DNA of 64,000 nt, taken from Thiobacillus denitrificans. Lineage in GTDB: Bacteria > Pseudomonadota > Gammaproteobacteria > Burkholderiales > Thiobacillaceae. The notes beneath the pieces were generated by a model that was not told the origin of the DNA, ran no database searches, and saw only the letters and a list, made by a program, of their open reading frames with translations. The first letter of the stretch is position 1. The number at the start of each line of letters is the position of its first letter. Positions 1 through 7,697 of the stretch are shown in pieces. The translations under genes were made by a program, and so were the position numbers. The DNA lies in the NCBI GenBank assembly GCA_002343685.1, contig DDRS01000017.1, forward strand, positions 294,128 through 358,127, read 5' to 3'.

Positions 1-107
1 CCGATCTTGGCGCCGGGGAAAAAGCTGAGGGAAATGTCCTTCAGGATCTGCCGCTTGGGCGGCACGATCTTGCCAACGCGGTTGAGTGAATAAACGTATT
101 GCGCCAT
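1..107 (-). CDS. ettA: EttA ABC-F ATPase, N-terminal fragment
   Basis: Only the first 35 codons lie in the window; the gene runs off the left edge. The visible N-terminus starts MAQYVYSLNRVGKIVPPKR and continues to FFPGAKIG, which matches the conserved start of EttA, the energy-dependent translational throttle. EttA is a cytoplasmic ABC-F ATPase that binds the ribosomal E site and gates translation by ATP/ADP ratio. The Walker A motif expected a few residues further on is outside the window. The ATG is at 107, 21 bases after the stop of the upstream lipoprotein gene, so it may be the last gene of the carbonic anhydrase-TlpA-lipoprotein run. Confidence 0.85.
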   Translation of the reverse strand, partial: MAQYVYSLNRVGKIVPPKRQILKDISLSFFPGAKI

Positions 108-128
108 GAAATAAACAATCCAGAAAAC

Positions 129-374
129 TTAGTGGGAAGGGTCGCCGGGGCAGGCGTCGAACTCGCATTCCCTGTCCGGGCTGCGGTTGACGTAGCGCCC
201 GTCCGGACAAAGCTTGACGTCGGCCGGACAGACGAGGGGGCCATCGGGCATCGCGGGCGGAGGCGGTCCGGCCGGCGCCGGTTTCCTGCTCCCTTGGGCG
301 TGGGGCTGGGCGGGAAGCGTGTCGCACGCGGCCAGCATCAGCAGCAGGCCGGCCGCGACGAATGTCCTGATCAC
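129..374 (-). CDS. small predicted lipoprotein, function unknown
   Basis: An 81-residue protein with a short hydrophobic signal and a lipobox LAAC ending at Cys17, so it is probably lipidated and held in a membrane facing the periplasm. The mature part is proline-rich (about residues 25-45). It ends in a small Cys-containing segment with CPADVKLCPDGRYV and ECEFDACPG, giving four cysteines that could form two disulfides. The start is GTG at 374 and overlaps the stop of the TlpA-like gene by four bases (GTGA), so the two are translationally coupled. The nearby thioredoxin-like protein could act on its cysteines, but that is inference. I do not recognise the family. Confidence 0.6.
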   Translation of the reverse strand: MIRTFVAAGLLLMLAACDTLPAQPHAQGSRKPAPAGPPPPAMPDGPLVCPADVKLCPDGRYVNRSPDRECEFDACPGDPSH

Positions 375-865
375 GTCAGTTCCTTGTCGAGCAGGGCTTT
401 CAGCTTGGCGAAATCGAGGTCGCCCAGCTTCTGTTCCAGGATGTGACCATCCTTGCCGATGATGAAGCTGGTGGGCGTGAGCTGCACGTTGCCGAATGCG
501 CGGGCGTGCTCGCCGTTGACGTCGAGCGCCACCGGAAACGGCAACTGGCGCGTCTTCGCGAAATTAGCGACGTAGTTCGGCGGATCGTAGCTCATCGCCA
601 CCGCGACGACTTCGAAGCCGCGACCCTTGTATTGGTTGTAGGTTTCGATCAGGTCCGGCATTTCCTTGACGCAGCCGGGGCAGGACGTCGCCCAGAAGTT
701 GACCAGTACGATCTTGCCGCGCAGGTCGTTGAGCGTAATGGGCTTGCCTTCCAGCGTGGTGAAGGTGGATGCAGGCGCCGTGGGCTTGTCGATCAGGGCA
801 TAGGCCAGCGCGCCCGCAATGGCGAGCACAGCCACGACGATGAGAAGGGGTTTGGCGAGTTTCAT
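371..865 (-). CDS. TlpA-family thioredoxin-like protein, membrane-anchored
   Basis: 164 residues. An N-terminal hydrophobic anchor or signal (about residues 6-24) is followed by a thioredoxin fold of the AhpC/TSA-TlpA type. The redox motif is CPGC (Cys62 and Cys65) in VNFWATSCPGC. The cis-Pro region is seen in QLTPTSFII. Such proteins work in the periplasm as thiol-disulfide reductants, often in cytochrome c maturation or oxidative stress. It lies 15 bases after the gamma carbonic anhydrase gene and overlaps the following lipoprotein gene by four bases, so the three form one transcript. The exact partner cannot be told from sequence. Confidence 0.85.
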   Translation of the reverse strand: MKLAKPLLIVVAVLAIAGALAYALIDKPTAPASTFTTLEGKPITLNDLRGKIVLVNFWATSCPGCVKEMPDLIETYNQYKGRGFEVVAVAMSYDPPNYVANFAKTRQLPFPVALDVNGEHARAFGNVQLTPTSFIIGKDGHILEQKLGDLDFAKLKALLDKELT

Positions 866-880
866 ACGGATTCCCGGAAA

Positions 881-1432
881 TTAAACGTCTTGGTACGACC
901 GCGCCAGCGCCACATAGTGCTGCGCGGAATAACTGAAATAGGCAATTTCTTCATCGGTGAGCCGGCGCACCAGTTTGGCGGGGCGGCCGAGATAGAGATG
1001 GCCGGACTCGAGTACCTTGCCTTCCGGCACCAGCGAGCCGGCACCCAGCAGCACGTGCTTCTGGATCACCGCACGGTCGAGGATGATCGAACCCATGCCG
1101 ATCAGGCATTCGTCTTCGATGGTACAGGCATGCAGGATCACCGTGTGGCCCACCGTCACGCGCGCACCGACGACCAGCGGCCCGCCCGCCGGGCTGAGCG
1201 GCGTCTTGTGCGACACGTGGAGCACGCTGCCGTCCTGGATGTTGCTCGCCTCGCCGATGGCGATCGAATTGACGTCGCCACGGATCACCGCGCCCGGCCA
1301 CACCGAGACGTCCCGTCCCAGGCTGACCTCGCCGATGACCGTGGCCCGCGGGTGGACCCAGGCGCCGGCGGCAAGCATGGGGGCGGCGCCGTGGTGCGGC
1401 GCCAGTCTGTCGGCATAAACATTGTCAGTCAT
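881..1432 (-). CDS. gamma-class carbonic anhydrase family protein
   Basis: 183 residues with the left-handed beta-helix hexapeptide repeats of the YrdA/PaaY/CaiE group (for example VIGEVSLGRDVSVWPGAVIRGD). Metal-ligand histidines expected for gamma carbonic anhydrases are present: the LHVSH segment (His72/His75) and VGHTVILHAC (His96, His101). Family members bind zinc or iron as trimers; some hydrate CO2, many are uncharacterised. In a CO2-fixing organism an anhydrase role is plausible but unproven. It is the first gene of a minus-strand run and is divergent from prlC, with about 80 bases between the two starts. Confidence 0.85.
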   Translation of the reverse strand: MTDNVYADRLAPHHGAAPMLAAGAWVHPRATVIGEVSLGRDVSVWPGAVIRGDVNSIAIGEASNIQDGSVLHVSHKTPLSPAGGPLVVGARVTVGHTVILHACTIEDECLIGMGSIILDRAVIQKHVLLGAGSLVPEGKVLESGHLYLGRPAKLVRRLTDEEIAYFSYSAQHYVALARSYQDV

Positions 1433-1513
1433 AGGGGTTTCAAACCGGGCTTGAAAATCAGGTATCCAGCCCGAAAGTATAATTCCCCTCTCTCCTCCTT
1501 GTTGGTTATCGCC

Positions 1514-3655
1514 ATGAATACCCTAAAGGGCAACAATCCTCTGCTCGATTTTTCCGGCCTGCCCCGCTTTGCCGAGTTCAAGCCCGACTACGTCACGCCG
1601 GCAATCGACCAGCTGCTGGCCGATTGCCGCGCGGCCGTGGCGCGCGCGGAAGCGGCCGACACTCCGGCTGAATGGGACGCCTTCGTCGCACCGCTCGACG
1701 ACGCGAACGAGAAACTGGGACGGGCCTGGGGCCAGGTGTCGCACTTGCATTCGGTGATGGACTCGCCCGAGTTGCGCGAGGTCTATAACGCCAATCTTCC
1801 GAAAATCACCGTCTATTACGCCGAACTGGGGCAGAACGAAGCGCTGTTCGCCAAGTTCAAGGCGCTGAAGGCCAGCCCCGGCTACGCCGCGCTGTCCGCC
1901 CCGCGCAAAAAGATCGTCGACAACGAGTTGCGTGATTTTCGCCTCGGCGGCGCCGAACTACCGGCCGACAAGAAGGCCCGCTTCATGCAGGTGCAGGAGG
2001 AACTGGCGCAGCTGTCGGCCAAGTTCGAGGAAAACCTGCTCGACGCCACCAACGATTTCGCGCTGTATGTCGACGATGCGAAGCGACTCGCCGGCATTCC
2101 GGACGACGTACTGGCCATGATGAAAGCAGCGGCCGAGGCCGACGGCAAAGCCGGCTGGAAGCTCACCCTGCACATGCCGTCCTACCTGCCGGTGATGCAG
2201 TACGCCGACGACCGCGCCCTGCGCGAGCAGATCTACCGTGCCTACGTCACCCGCGCCTCCGAATTCCCCCCGGCCACGGCATCCGGGGACAAGGGCGAAG
2301 CAAAGCGCCCGCAAGGGGCAGGCCGCGGTTGTAAAGACGCTGAAGCATCAACAACCGCGCTCTGGGACAACACGCCGCTGATCGCTAGCATTCTCAAGCT
2401 GCGACGCGAAGCGGCCGAACTGCTGGGATTCAGAAGCTACGCCGAAGTGTCGCTGGCCGCCAAGATGGCCGACACCCCGACCGACGTGCTGAAATTCCTC
2501 GACGAACTTGCCGCCCGCGCCCGCCCCTATGCGGAAAAGGACTACGACGAGCTCAAGACCTTTGCTCGCGACACACTTGGCATGGCCGACCTGCAGGCCT
2601 GGGACAACACCTATGTGTCGGAAAAGCTGAGCGTCGCACGCTATAGCTTCTCGGATCAGGAAGTAAAGCAGTATTTCCCCGAACCGCGCGTGCTGGCCGG
2701 CCTGTTCAAGCTGGTCGAAACGCTCTACGGCCTGCACATCCGCGAAGACAGCGCACCCGTGTGGCACCCGGACGTGAAGTTCTACACGCTCACCGATCAT
2801 GCCGGCCAGCGCGTCGGCCAGTTCTACCTCGATCTCTACGCGCGCGCCTCCAAGCGCGGCGGCGCGTGGATGGACGACGTCATCACCCGCCGCAAGACGA
2901 CGGACGGTATCCAGACCCCGGTGGCCTACCTCAACTGCAATTTCTCCGGCCCGGTCGGCGACAAACCCGCGCTGTTCACCCACGATGAAGTCATCACCCT
3001 GTTCCACGAGACCGGCCACGGCCTGCACCACCTGCTGACGCAGATCGAGGAACTCGGCGTCTCCGGCATCAACGGCGTCGAATGGGACGCGGTCGAATTG
3101 CCGAGCCAGTTCATGGAGAATTTCTGCTGGGAATGGGACGTGCTGAAGCACATGACTGCCCACGTCGACACCGGCGAACCGCTGCCGCGCGCCTTGTTCG
3201 ACAAGATGCTGGCCGCGAAGAATTTCCAGTCCGGCCTGCAGACGCTGCGCCAGATCGAGTTCGCCAGCTTCGACATGCACCTGCACGACGACTTCGATCC
3301 CAACGGCAAGCGCACTGCCCAAGACCTGATCGAGGATATCCGCAAGAAGGTCGCCGTCATCATCCCGCCGGCCTACAACCGCTTCCCCAACAATTTCTCG
3401 CATATCTTCGCCGGCGGCTACGCGGCCGGCTATTACAGCTACAAATGGGCGGAGGTGCTGTCGGCCGACGCCTATGCGCTGTTCGAGGACGAGGCCGAGG
3501 GCTACGGCGGCGTGCTCAACCCGGAGGTCGGCCACCGCTTCTGGAGCGAGATTCTCGCCCAGGGCGGTGCGCGCCCGGCACTCGAATCGTTCAAGGCCTT
3601 CCGTGGCCGCGAACCGACCATCGACGCCCTGCTGCGCCATAACGGCATGGCGTGA
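1514..3655 (+). CDS. prlC: oligopeptidase A (M3 zinc metallopeptidase)
   Basis: 713 residues. Cytoplasmic M3-family peptidase that degrades short peptides, including cleaved signal peptides. The zinc motif HETGH is seen in TLFHETGHGLHHLL, with the downstream ligand Glu in the GVEWDAVELPSQFMEN region. The ATG at 1514 was chosen over a longer open frame because MNTLKGNNPLLDFSGLP is the expected family start. A possible -10 box TATAAT lies at 1478-1483. Odd feature: about 26 extra residues (roughly 252-283) lie between the conserved RAS and WDNT segments, where E. coli has about eight residues. The insert is rich in Gly, Lys and Ala and its DNA contains a palindrome. Confidence 0.95.
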   Translation: MNTLKGNNPLLDFSGLPRFAEFKPDYVTPAIDQLLADCRAAVARAEAADTPAEWDAFVAPLDDANEKLGRAWGQVSHLHSVMDSPELREVYNANLPKITVYYAELGQNEALFAKFKALKASPGYAALSAPRKKIVDNELRDFRLGGAELPADKKARFMQVQEELAQLSAKFEENLLDATNDFALYVDDAKRLAGIPDDVLAMMKAAAEADGKAGWKLTLHMPSYLPVMQYADDRALREQIYRAYVTRASEFPPATASGDKGEAKRPQGAGRGCKDAEASTTALWDNTPLIASILKLRREAAELLGFRSYAEVSLAAKMADTPTDVLKFLDELAARARPYAEKDYDELKTFARDTLGMADLQAWDNTYVSEKLSVARYSFSDQEVKQYFPEPRVLAGLFKLVETLYGLHIREDSAPVWHPDVKFYTLTDHAGQRVGQFYLDLYARASKRGGAWMDDVITRRKTTDGIQTPVAYLNCNFSGPVGDKPALFTHDEVITLFHETGHGLHHLLTQIEELGVSGINGVEWDAVELPSQFMENFCWEWDVLKHMTAHVDTGEPLPRALFDKMLAAKNFQSGLQTLRQIEFASFDMHLHDDFDPNGKRTAQDLIEDIRKKVAVIIPPAYNRFPNNFSHIFAGGYAAGYYSYKWAEVLSADAYALFEDEAEGYGGVLNPEVGHRFWSEILAQGGARPALESFKAFRGREPTIDALLRHNGMA
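2324..2359. repeat. palindrome inside an in-frame insertion in prlC
   Basis: Perfect 9-base inverted repeat, CGCGGTTGT at 2324-2332 and ACAACCGCG at 2351-2359, with an 18-base loop. It sits at the 3' side of the extra codons that separate the conserved RAS and WDNT segments of PrlC. The inserted stretch keeps the reading frame and contains no stop. It resembles in concept the protein-coding palindromic elements known from Rickettsia; no sequence relationship is claimed. Confidence 0.5.
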
Positions 3656-3658
3656 ACG

Positions 3659-3692
3659 GGGGACGAAAGCCGTGCAAGCGGCCTTCGTCCCC
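3659..3692 (+). terminator. stem-loop after prlC, possible terminator
   Basis: GGGGACGAA at 3659-3667 pairs with TTCGTCCCC at 3684-3692, extended by three more pairs after one mismatch, starting three bases after the prlC stop. No clear U-tract follows, so it could be a weak terminator or an mRNA 3'-end stabiliser. Confidence 0.4.
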
Positions 3693-3784
3693 GGCTGTCC
3701 TTGGATTCCCTTCTGGATGTACGGGTAAAGCTCGGCGCCCAAATGTCCGTTAAGTCGGTTGATTACGTCTTAAGGGAGCACGGC

Positions 3785-4330
3785 ATGAAAGCAGGATCCA
3801 TCTTGATGGCGATTTGGCTGGCAGCGGCAAGTTTGTCGGCGGGCGCCGCCCAGCTGTACCAGTGGAAGGACGCGCAGGGCCGCACGGTATATAGCGACCA
3901 GCCGCCTCCTCCCAGCATCAAGAACGCCCAGCAAAAGGCCTTCAAGGGCAACGTCATCGAGATCGGCGAATCCTACGACGCCAAGACTGCACGCGAAAAA
4001 TACCCCGTCACGCTGTATGCCAGCGCCTGCGGCATTCCCTGCGACCAGGCACGCCAACTGCTCACCCAGCGCGGCGTCCCGTTCAGCGGCAAGGATCCGC
4101 AAGCCAGTCCCGAAGCCCAGGCCGAACTGAAAAAGCTCACCGGCCGCTTGAGCGTGCCGGTCCTTGTCGTCGGCAGCGAGCGGATCGACGGTTTCGAAGC
4201 CGGGCAGTGGCAGGCCGCGCTCGATCGTGCGGGCTATCCCAAAGCGCCTTCGGGCGGCAAGCCGGAGACCGCTGCTGCACCGGTACCCGCACCGACGTCA
4301 CAGCCCGCACCCGCCGCGCCCCATCCCTGA
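3785..4330 (+). CDS. secreted DUF4124 protein with glutaredoxin-like domain
   Basis: 181 residues from the ATG at 3785, preceded by GGGAG. Longer upstream in-frame starts would bury the signal peptide MKAGSILMAIWLAAASLSAGAA and are rejected. After the signal comes a DUF4124-like segment (LYQWKDAQGRTVYSDQPPP). A glutaredoxin-like region follows with a CGIPC motif in YASACGIPCDQARQLL and the typical VPVLVVGSERIDGF strand. The C-terminus is Ala/Pro-rich and low complexity. It probably acts in the periplasm on thiols, but the substrate is unknown. It stands alone between prlC and xth. Confidence 0.75.
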   Translation: MKAGSILMAIWLAAASLSAGAAQLYQWKDAQGRTVYSDQPPPPSIKNAQQKAFKGNVIEIGESYDAKTAREKYPVTLYASACGIPCDQARQLLTQRGVPFSGKDPQASPEAQAELKKLTGRLSVPVLVVGSERIDGFEAGQWQAALDRAGYPKAPSGGKPETAAAPVPAPTSQPAPAAPHP

Positions 4331-4399
4331 ACCCTTTTGCGTCCAGGGCGCCGCCCTGGGGGCTGCCCTACAGGATCGCGATGCCCCTTGTGGGTACGC

Positions 4400-4556
4400 C
4401 GATCCACTATGGGCTCTTGTGCCCTTTAGGGTAGAAGCCCATGTGGAATCGTATGCCCTAAAGGACTCCGATCCACTATGGGCTGAAGCCCGTGTGGAAT
4501 CGTATGCCCCACAAGGGGACTCCGACTTTCTATGGGCTAAAGCCCATGAAAGATCG
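4400..4556. repeat. array of three covarying hairpins upstream of xth
   Basis: Three related palindromes: arms 4400-4415/4436-4451, 4469-4484/4487-4502 and 4523-4538/4541-4556. Each has the form CGAT...ATGGGCT / AGCCC...ATCG. Copies 1 and 2 carry CCAC in the left arm and GTGG in the right; copy 3 carries TTTC and GAAA, so pairing is kept while three pairs change. Copy 1 has a 20-base loop that itself contains CCCTTTAGGG. The spacers hold small hairpins such as CCCCACAAGGGG. The array ends about 20 bases before the xth start. There is no spacer diversity of CRISPR type and no coding potential. Confidence 0.75.
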
Positions 4557-4576
4557 TATGCGCTACACTCGGCGAT

Positions 4577-5350
4577 ATGAAAATCGCCGCTTGGAACGTC
4601 AACTCCCTCAAGGTCCGCCTGCCACAGTTGCTGGACTTTCTCACCACCCGCCAGCCCGACGCGGTGTGCCTACAGGAAACCAAGCTCACCGACGACGCCT
4701 TCCCCGTCGCCGACCTCGCCGCGGCGGGCTATCGCGTCGTATTTTCTGGGCAAAAGACCTACAACGGCGTCGCCATTCTCAGTCGCACCGAGCCGGTCGA
4801 CGTACAGGCCGGCATCCCCGGATTCGACGACGAACAAAAGCGCGTGATCGCCGCCACGGTCGAAGGCGTCCGCCTGGTGTGCGTGTACTGCCCCAACGGC
4901 CAAAGCCTCGATTCCGACAAATATCCCTACAAGCTCGCCTGGTTCGATGCGCTGGCGGCGTGGCTGAAAGACGAACTGACGCGCCACCCCAGGCTCGCCG
5001 TGCTCGGCGACTACAACGTCGCGCCGGAAGACCGCGACGTGCACGACCCCGAAGCCTGGAAAGACTGCGTGCTGGTATCGGAACCCGAGCGTGCACGCTT
5101 CCGCGCCCTGCTGGAATTGGGTCTCAAGGACAGCTACCGCCTGTTCGAGCAGCCTGAAAAAAGTTTTTCCTGGTGGGACTACCGCATGATGGGCTTCCGC
5201 CGCAACCACGGCCTGCGCATCGATCACATCCTGCTTTCCGCGCCCCTCGCGGCCGCCTGCATCTCAAGCACGATCGACCGCGACATGCGCAAGCTGGAAC
5301 GGCCCTCCGACCACGCGCCGGTGGTCGCGGAGATCGGCACGAACGGGTAG
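4577..5350 (+). CDS. xth: exodeoxyribonuclease III
   Basis: 257 residues, the usual size. Cytoplasmic AP endonuclease and 3'-5' exonuclease of base excision repair. The start MKIAAWNVNSLKVRLPQLL is typical (metal-binding Asn in WNVNS). CLQETKL holds the catalytic Glu, VLGDYNVAPEDRDVH the Asp/Asn pair, and the final RIDHILLS and SDHAPVV segments carry the catalytic Asp-His. The gene starts about 20 bases after the last hairpin of the repeat array, so its leader is probably structured. It is monocistronic: a new promoter and the Liv operon follow after about 170 bases. Confidence 0.95.
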   Translation: MKIAAWNVNSLKVRLPQLLDFLTTRQPDAVCLQETKLTDDAFPVADLAAAGYRVVFSGQKTYNGVAILSRTEPVDVQAGIPGFDDEQKRVIAATVEGVRLVCVYCPNGQSLDSDKYPYKLAWFDALAAWLKDELTRHPRLAVLGDYNVAPEDRDVHDPEAWKDCVLVSEPERARFRALLELGLKDSYRLFEQPEKSFSWWDYRMMGFRRNHGLRIDHILLSAPLAAACISSTIDRDMRKLERPSDHAPVVAEIGTNG

Positions 5351-5453
5351 CACGCATGCGTCCGGCTTGCCGATATCCGCCGGAATGCCACCGGAGCGCG
5401 CGACACAGCTGCTTGCACAGGATTCCGCGCCCGTTTTCCTTCGATGTTCGACC

Positions 5454-5459
5454 TATAAT
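5454..5459 (+). promoter_or_regulatory. possible -10 box of the Liv transporter operon
   Basis: A consensus TATAAT stands 66 bases before the start of the substrate-binding protein gene. The -35 region is poor (CCGTTT-like at the expected distance), so either the promoter is activator-dependent or the match is chance. Confidence 0.3.
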
Positions 5460-5524
5460 CCTTTCAACCCCGGTGCAAATCGGGGACTGGGTCGGTGTTT
5501 AACTTTAGGACGGAGATTGAGATC

Positions 5525-6748
5525 ATGAAAAAAACGATATTGGCCGCTCTCACGATGGGGTTGTTCACATTCCAGGCGTACGCCGCGGATACGGTCAAGA
5601 TTGCCCTGACCGGCCCCTTTACCGGCGGCTCGGCGCCGATGGGCGTTTCCATGCGGGACGGCGCCAAACTGGCGATCGATGAAATCAACCGCGCCGGCGG
5701 CATCCAGGTGGGCGCCAACAAGATGAAAATCGAAGTGGTCGAACGGGACGACGAAGGCAAGAACGAGCGTGGCGCCCTGATCGCCCAGGAACTCTCGTCC
5801 ATGGGCGACCTGTCGGGCGTCATCGGAACGGTGAATACCGGGGTCGTCCTGGCAGGGGACAAGTACTTCCAGGAAAAAGGCATCACCAAGATCATCACAC
5901 CGGCCGCGGGCTCCGCCTCCATGACCCAGTGGAGCAAGGCGGGGGTGAAGGACCTGTCCATCTTCCGCTTCTCCGCCGATGACGGCATCCAGAGCGCGAT
6001 GGTCGTGGAAGACGCCATCAACCGCAAACTCACCAAGGTGGCGATCCTGCATGACTCGACCAACTATGGCGTATCCGGGCGCGATGACCTCCTGGACCAG
6101 ATCAAGAAGCAGGGCAACAAGCTGCAGGTGGTAGCCACCGAGAAATTCAACATCGGCGACAAGGACATGACCGCCCAGTTGCTGAAAGCCAAGTTCGGCG
6201 GCGCCCAGGGCATCCTGATCTGGGGCATCGGGCCGGAACTGGCGGCCGTGTCCAACGGCATGGCGAAGCTGCGGATGAAGCAGCCCCTGATCGGCGGCTG
6301 GACCCTGTCGATGTCCAACTACATCGACAACGCGGGCAAGAACGGCAATGGCACCCTGATGCCGCAGACCTTCATCGAGGACCCGATCACACCCAAGGTC
6401 AAGAGCTTCATCGACAGCTACCACAAGACCTACGGCGTATCCCGCATTCCTTCGCCGATGTCCGCCGCCCAGGGCTATGATGCCGTCTACGTCTTTGCTG
6501 CCGCCGTCAAGCAGGCACAAAGTACCGATACCCACAAGATCAAGGATGCCCTGGAGGACCTTCGCGATCCGGTCAAAGGCGTGATCGCCACCTGGAAGCA
6601 GCCTTACAGCAAATGGGATCCGGCCAACGAGCAGACTCACGAGGCGTTTCGCCGCGCTCAGGTGGTGATGGGAATGGTCCAGGATGGCCGGGTGGTGTTC
6701 GCCAACAAGGCCGATCGCCAGCGCCTGATCAAGGAAGCGGGCAAATAA
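5525..6748 (+). CDS. branched-chain amino acid-type ABC transporter substrate-binding protein
   Basis: 407 residues. The start at 5525 gives a clean Sec signal peptide (MKKTILAALTMGLFTFQAYAAD) and is preceded by a GGAG-containing ribosome site; a start ten codons earlier is possible but less likely. The mature part is a type 1 periplasmic binding protein of the LivJ/LivK group, with IALTGPFTGGSAPMG, a ligand-binding PAAGSASM region and VAILHDSTNYG between the lobes. It leads an operon with two permeases and two ATPases. The ligand could be branched-chain amino acids, amides or another small organic molecule; sequence alone does not decide. Confidence 0.9.
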   Translation: MKKTILAALTMGLFTFQAYAADTVKIALTGPFTGGSAPMGVSMRDGAKLAIDEINRAGGIQVGANKMKIEVVERDDEGKNERGALIAQELSSMGDLSGVIGTVNTGVVLAGDKYFQEKGITKIITPAAGSASMTQWSKAGVKDLSIFRFSADDGIQSAMVVEDAINRKLTKVAILHDSTNYGVSGRDDLLDQIKKQGNKLQVVATEKFNIGDKDMTAQLLKAKFGGAQGILIWGIGPELAAVSNGMAKLRMKQPLIGGWTLSMSNYIDNAGKNGNGTLMPQTFIEDPITPKVKSFIDSYHKTYGVSRIPSPMSAAQGYDAVYVFAAAVKQAQSTDTHKIKDALEDLRDPVKGVIATWKQPYSKWDPANEQTHEAFRRAQVVMGMVQDGRVVFANKADRQRLIKEAGK

Positions 6749-6813
6749 GATAAACAAGGAGGGGAGGGGCATCATTCCCTCCCCGGCTGCCGACAGCCAA
6801 TACGACACACGCT

Positions 6814-7692
6814 ATGTATACCCTTTTGATCGTCCAGCTGGCCGTGAGTGGCGCGCTGATGGGCATGGTCTATGCGCTGATCGCCTACGGCTTCCAGCTG
6901 ACTTTCGCCACCAGCAAGAGCATCAACTTCGGCCAGGGCGAACTGGTCATGCTGTCCGCCTTCTTCAGCCTGACCCTCATCGACAGCGGCCTGCCCTACT
7001 GGCTGGTGGTCCCGGGAGGCATGCTGTTCGGGGCGGTGCTGGGCCTGTTCGTCGAGCGGGCGGCAGTACGCCTGTCGCTGGAGCAGAAGGGTGAGGGCTG
7101 GATCCTGCTCACCATCATCCTGGGTCTGCTGGGGTTCTCGGCGGCCGAAAACATCTGGGGCCGGGACGACCGCCCCTTCCCCACCCCGATCTCTTCCGAT
7201 CCCCTGCATTTCTTCGGCATCGACGTCACGCCGCTGGAACTGTCGGTGGCCATCGGCGTGCTGGCGGTCATGGGACTGGTGGAGTTGTTCAAGCGCAAGA
7301 CCTTGCTGGGCAAGGCGTTCGAAGCGGTGTCGGCGGATCGCGATGCTGCCCAGTTGATGGGGATCTCGGCCACCCGCACGATCCAGCTCTCCTACGGCCT
7401 GTCGGGTCTGGTCGCGGCGCTGGCGGGCATCCTGGTGGCGCCGATCACCACGGTGGGGCCGACCATGGCCTCGGTGCTGATCCTCAAGGCCTTTTCGGTC
7501 GCCGTGGTGGCGGGGCTCGACTCCGGATTCGGGATCGTGCTGGTCGGCCTTTTCCTCGGCGCACTGGAAAGCCTGACCAGCTTCTATCTCGGCAGCGGCT
7601 GGCGCGAGGCGCCCGGGCTGGTCCTGCTCATTCTTGCGCTGGCTGTGCGCCCCAACGGGGTGTTCGGCAAGGCCAGCATCCGGAAGGTATAG
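6814..7692 (+). CDS. LivH-type ABC transporter permease
   Basis: 292 residues, almost entirely hydrophobic with about eight membrane segments, matching the LivH family size. Family hallmarks are the segment beginning YALIAYGFQLTFATSKSINF with GQGELVMLSAFF, and VAGLDSGFGIVLVGLFLG near the end. It sits in the inner membrane and pairs with the LivM half of the next gene to form the channel. The following gene starts five bases after its stop, so co-translation is likely. Confidence 0.9.
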   Translation: MYTLLIVQLAVSGALMGMVYALIAYGFQLTFATSKSINFGQGELVMLSAFFSLTLIDSGLPYWLVVPGGMLFGAVLGLFVERAAVRLSLEQKGEGWILLTIILGLLGFSAAENIWGRDDRPFPTPISSDPLHFFGIDVTPLELSVAIGVLAVMGLVELFKRKTLLGKAFEAVSADRDAAQLMGISATRTIQLSYGLSGLVAALAGILVAPITTVGPTMASVLILKAFSVAVVAGLDSGFGIVLVGLFLGALESLTSFYLGSGWREAPGLVLLILALAVRPNGVFGKASIRKV

Positions 7693-7697
7693 CGGAC

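Noticed and set aside
443..1513. N-terminal extension of PrlC reaching back to 443
   Set aside because: It lies opposite the TlpA-like and carbonic anhydrase genes and the family start is at 1514.
2348..3742. Long minus-strand open frame opposite prlC (464 codons)
   Set aside because: Antisense of a clear coding gene in GC-rich DNA; no motif, and codon bias belongs to prlC.
4381..4566. CRISPR-like repeat array before xth
   Set aside because: Only three units, strongly palindromic, spacers are themselves related, and no cas genes.
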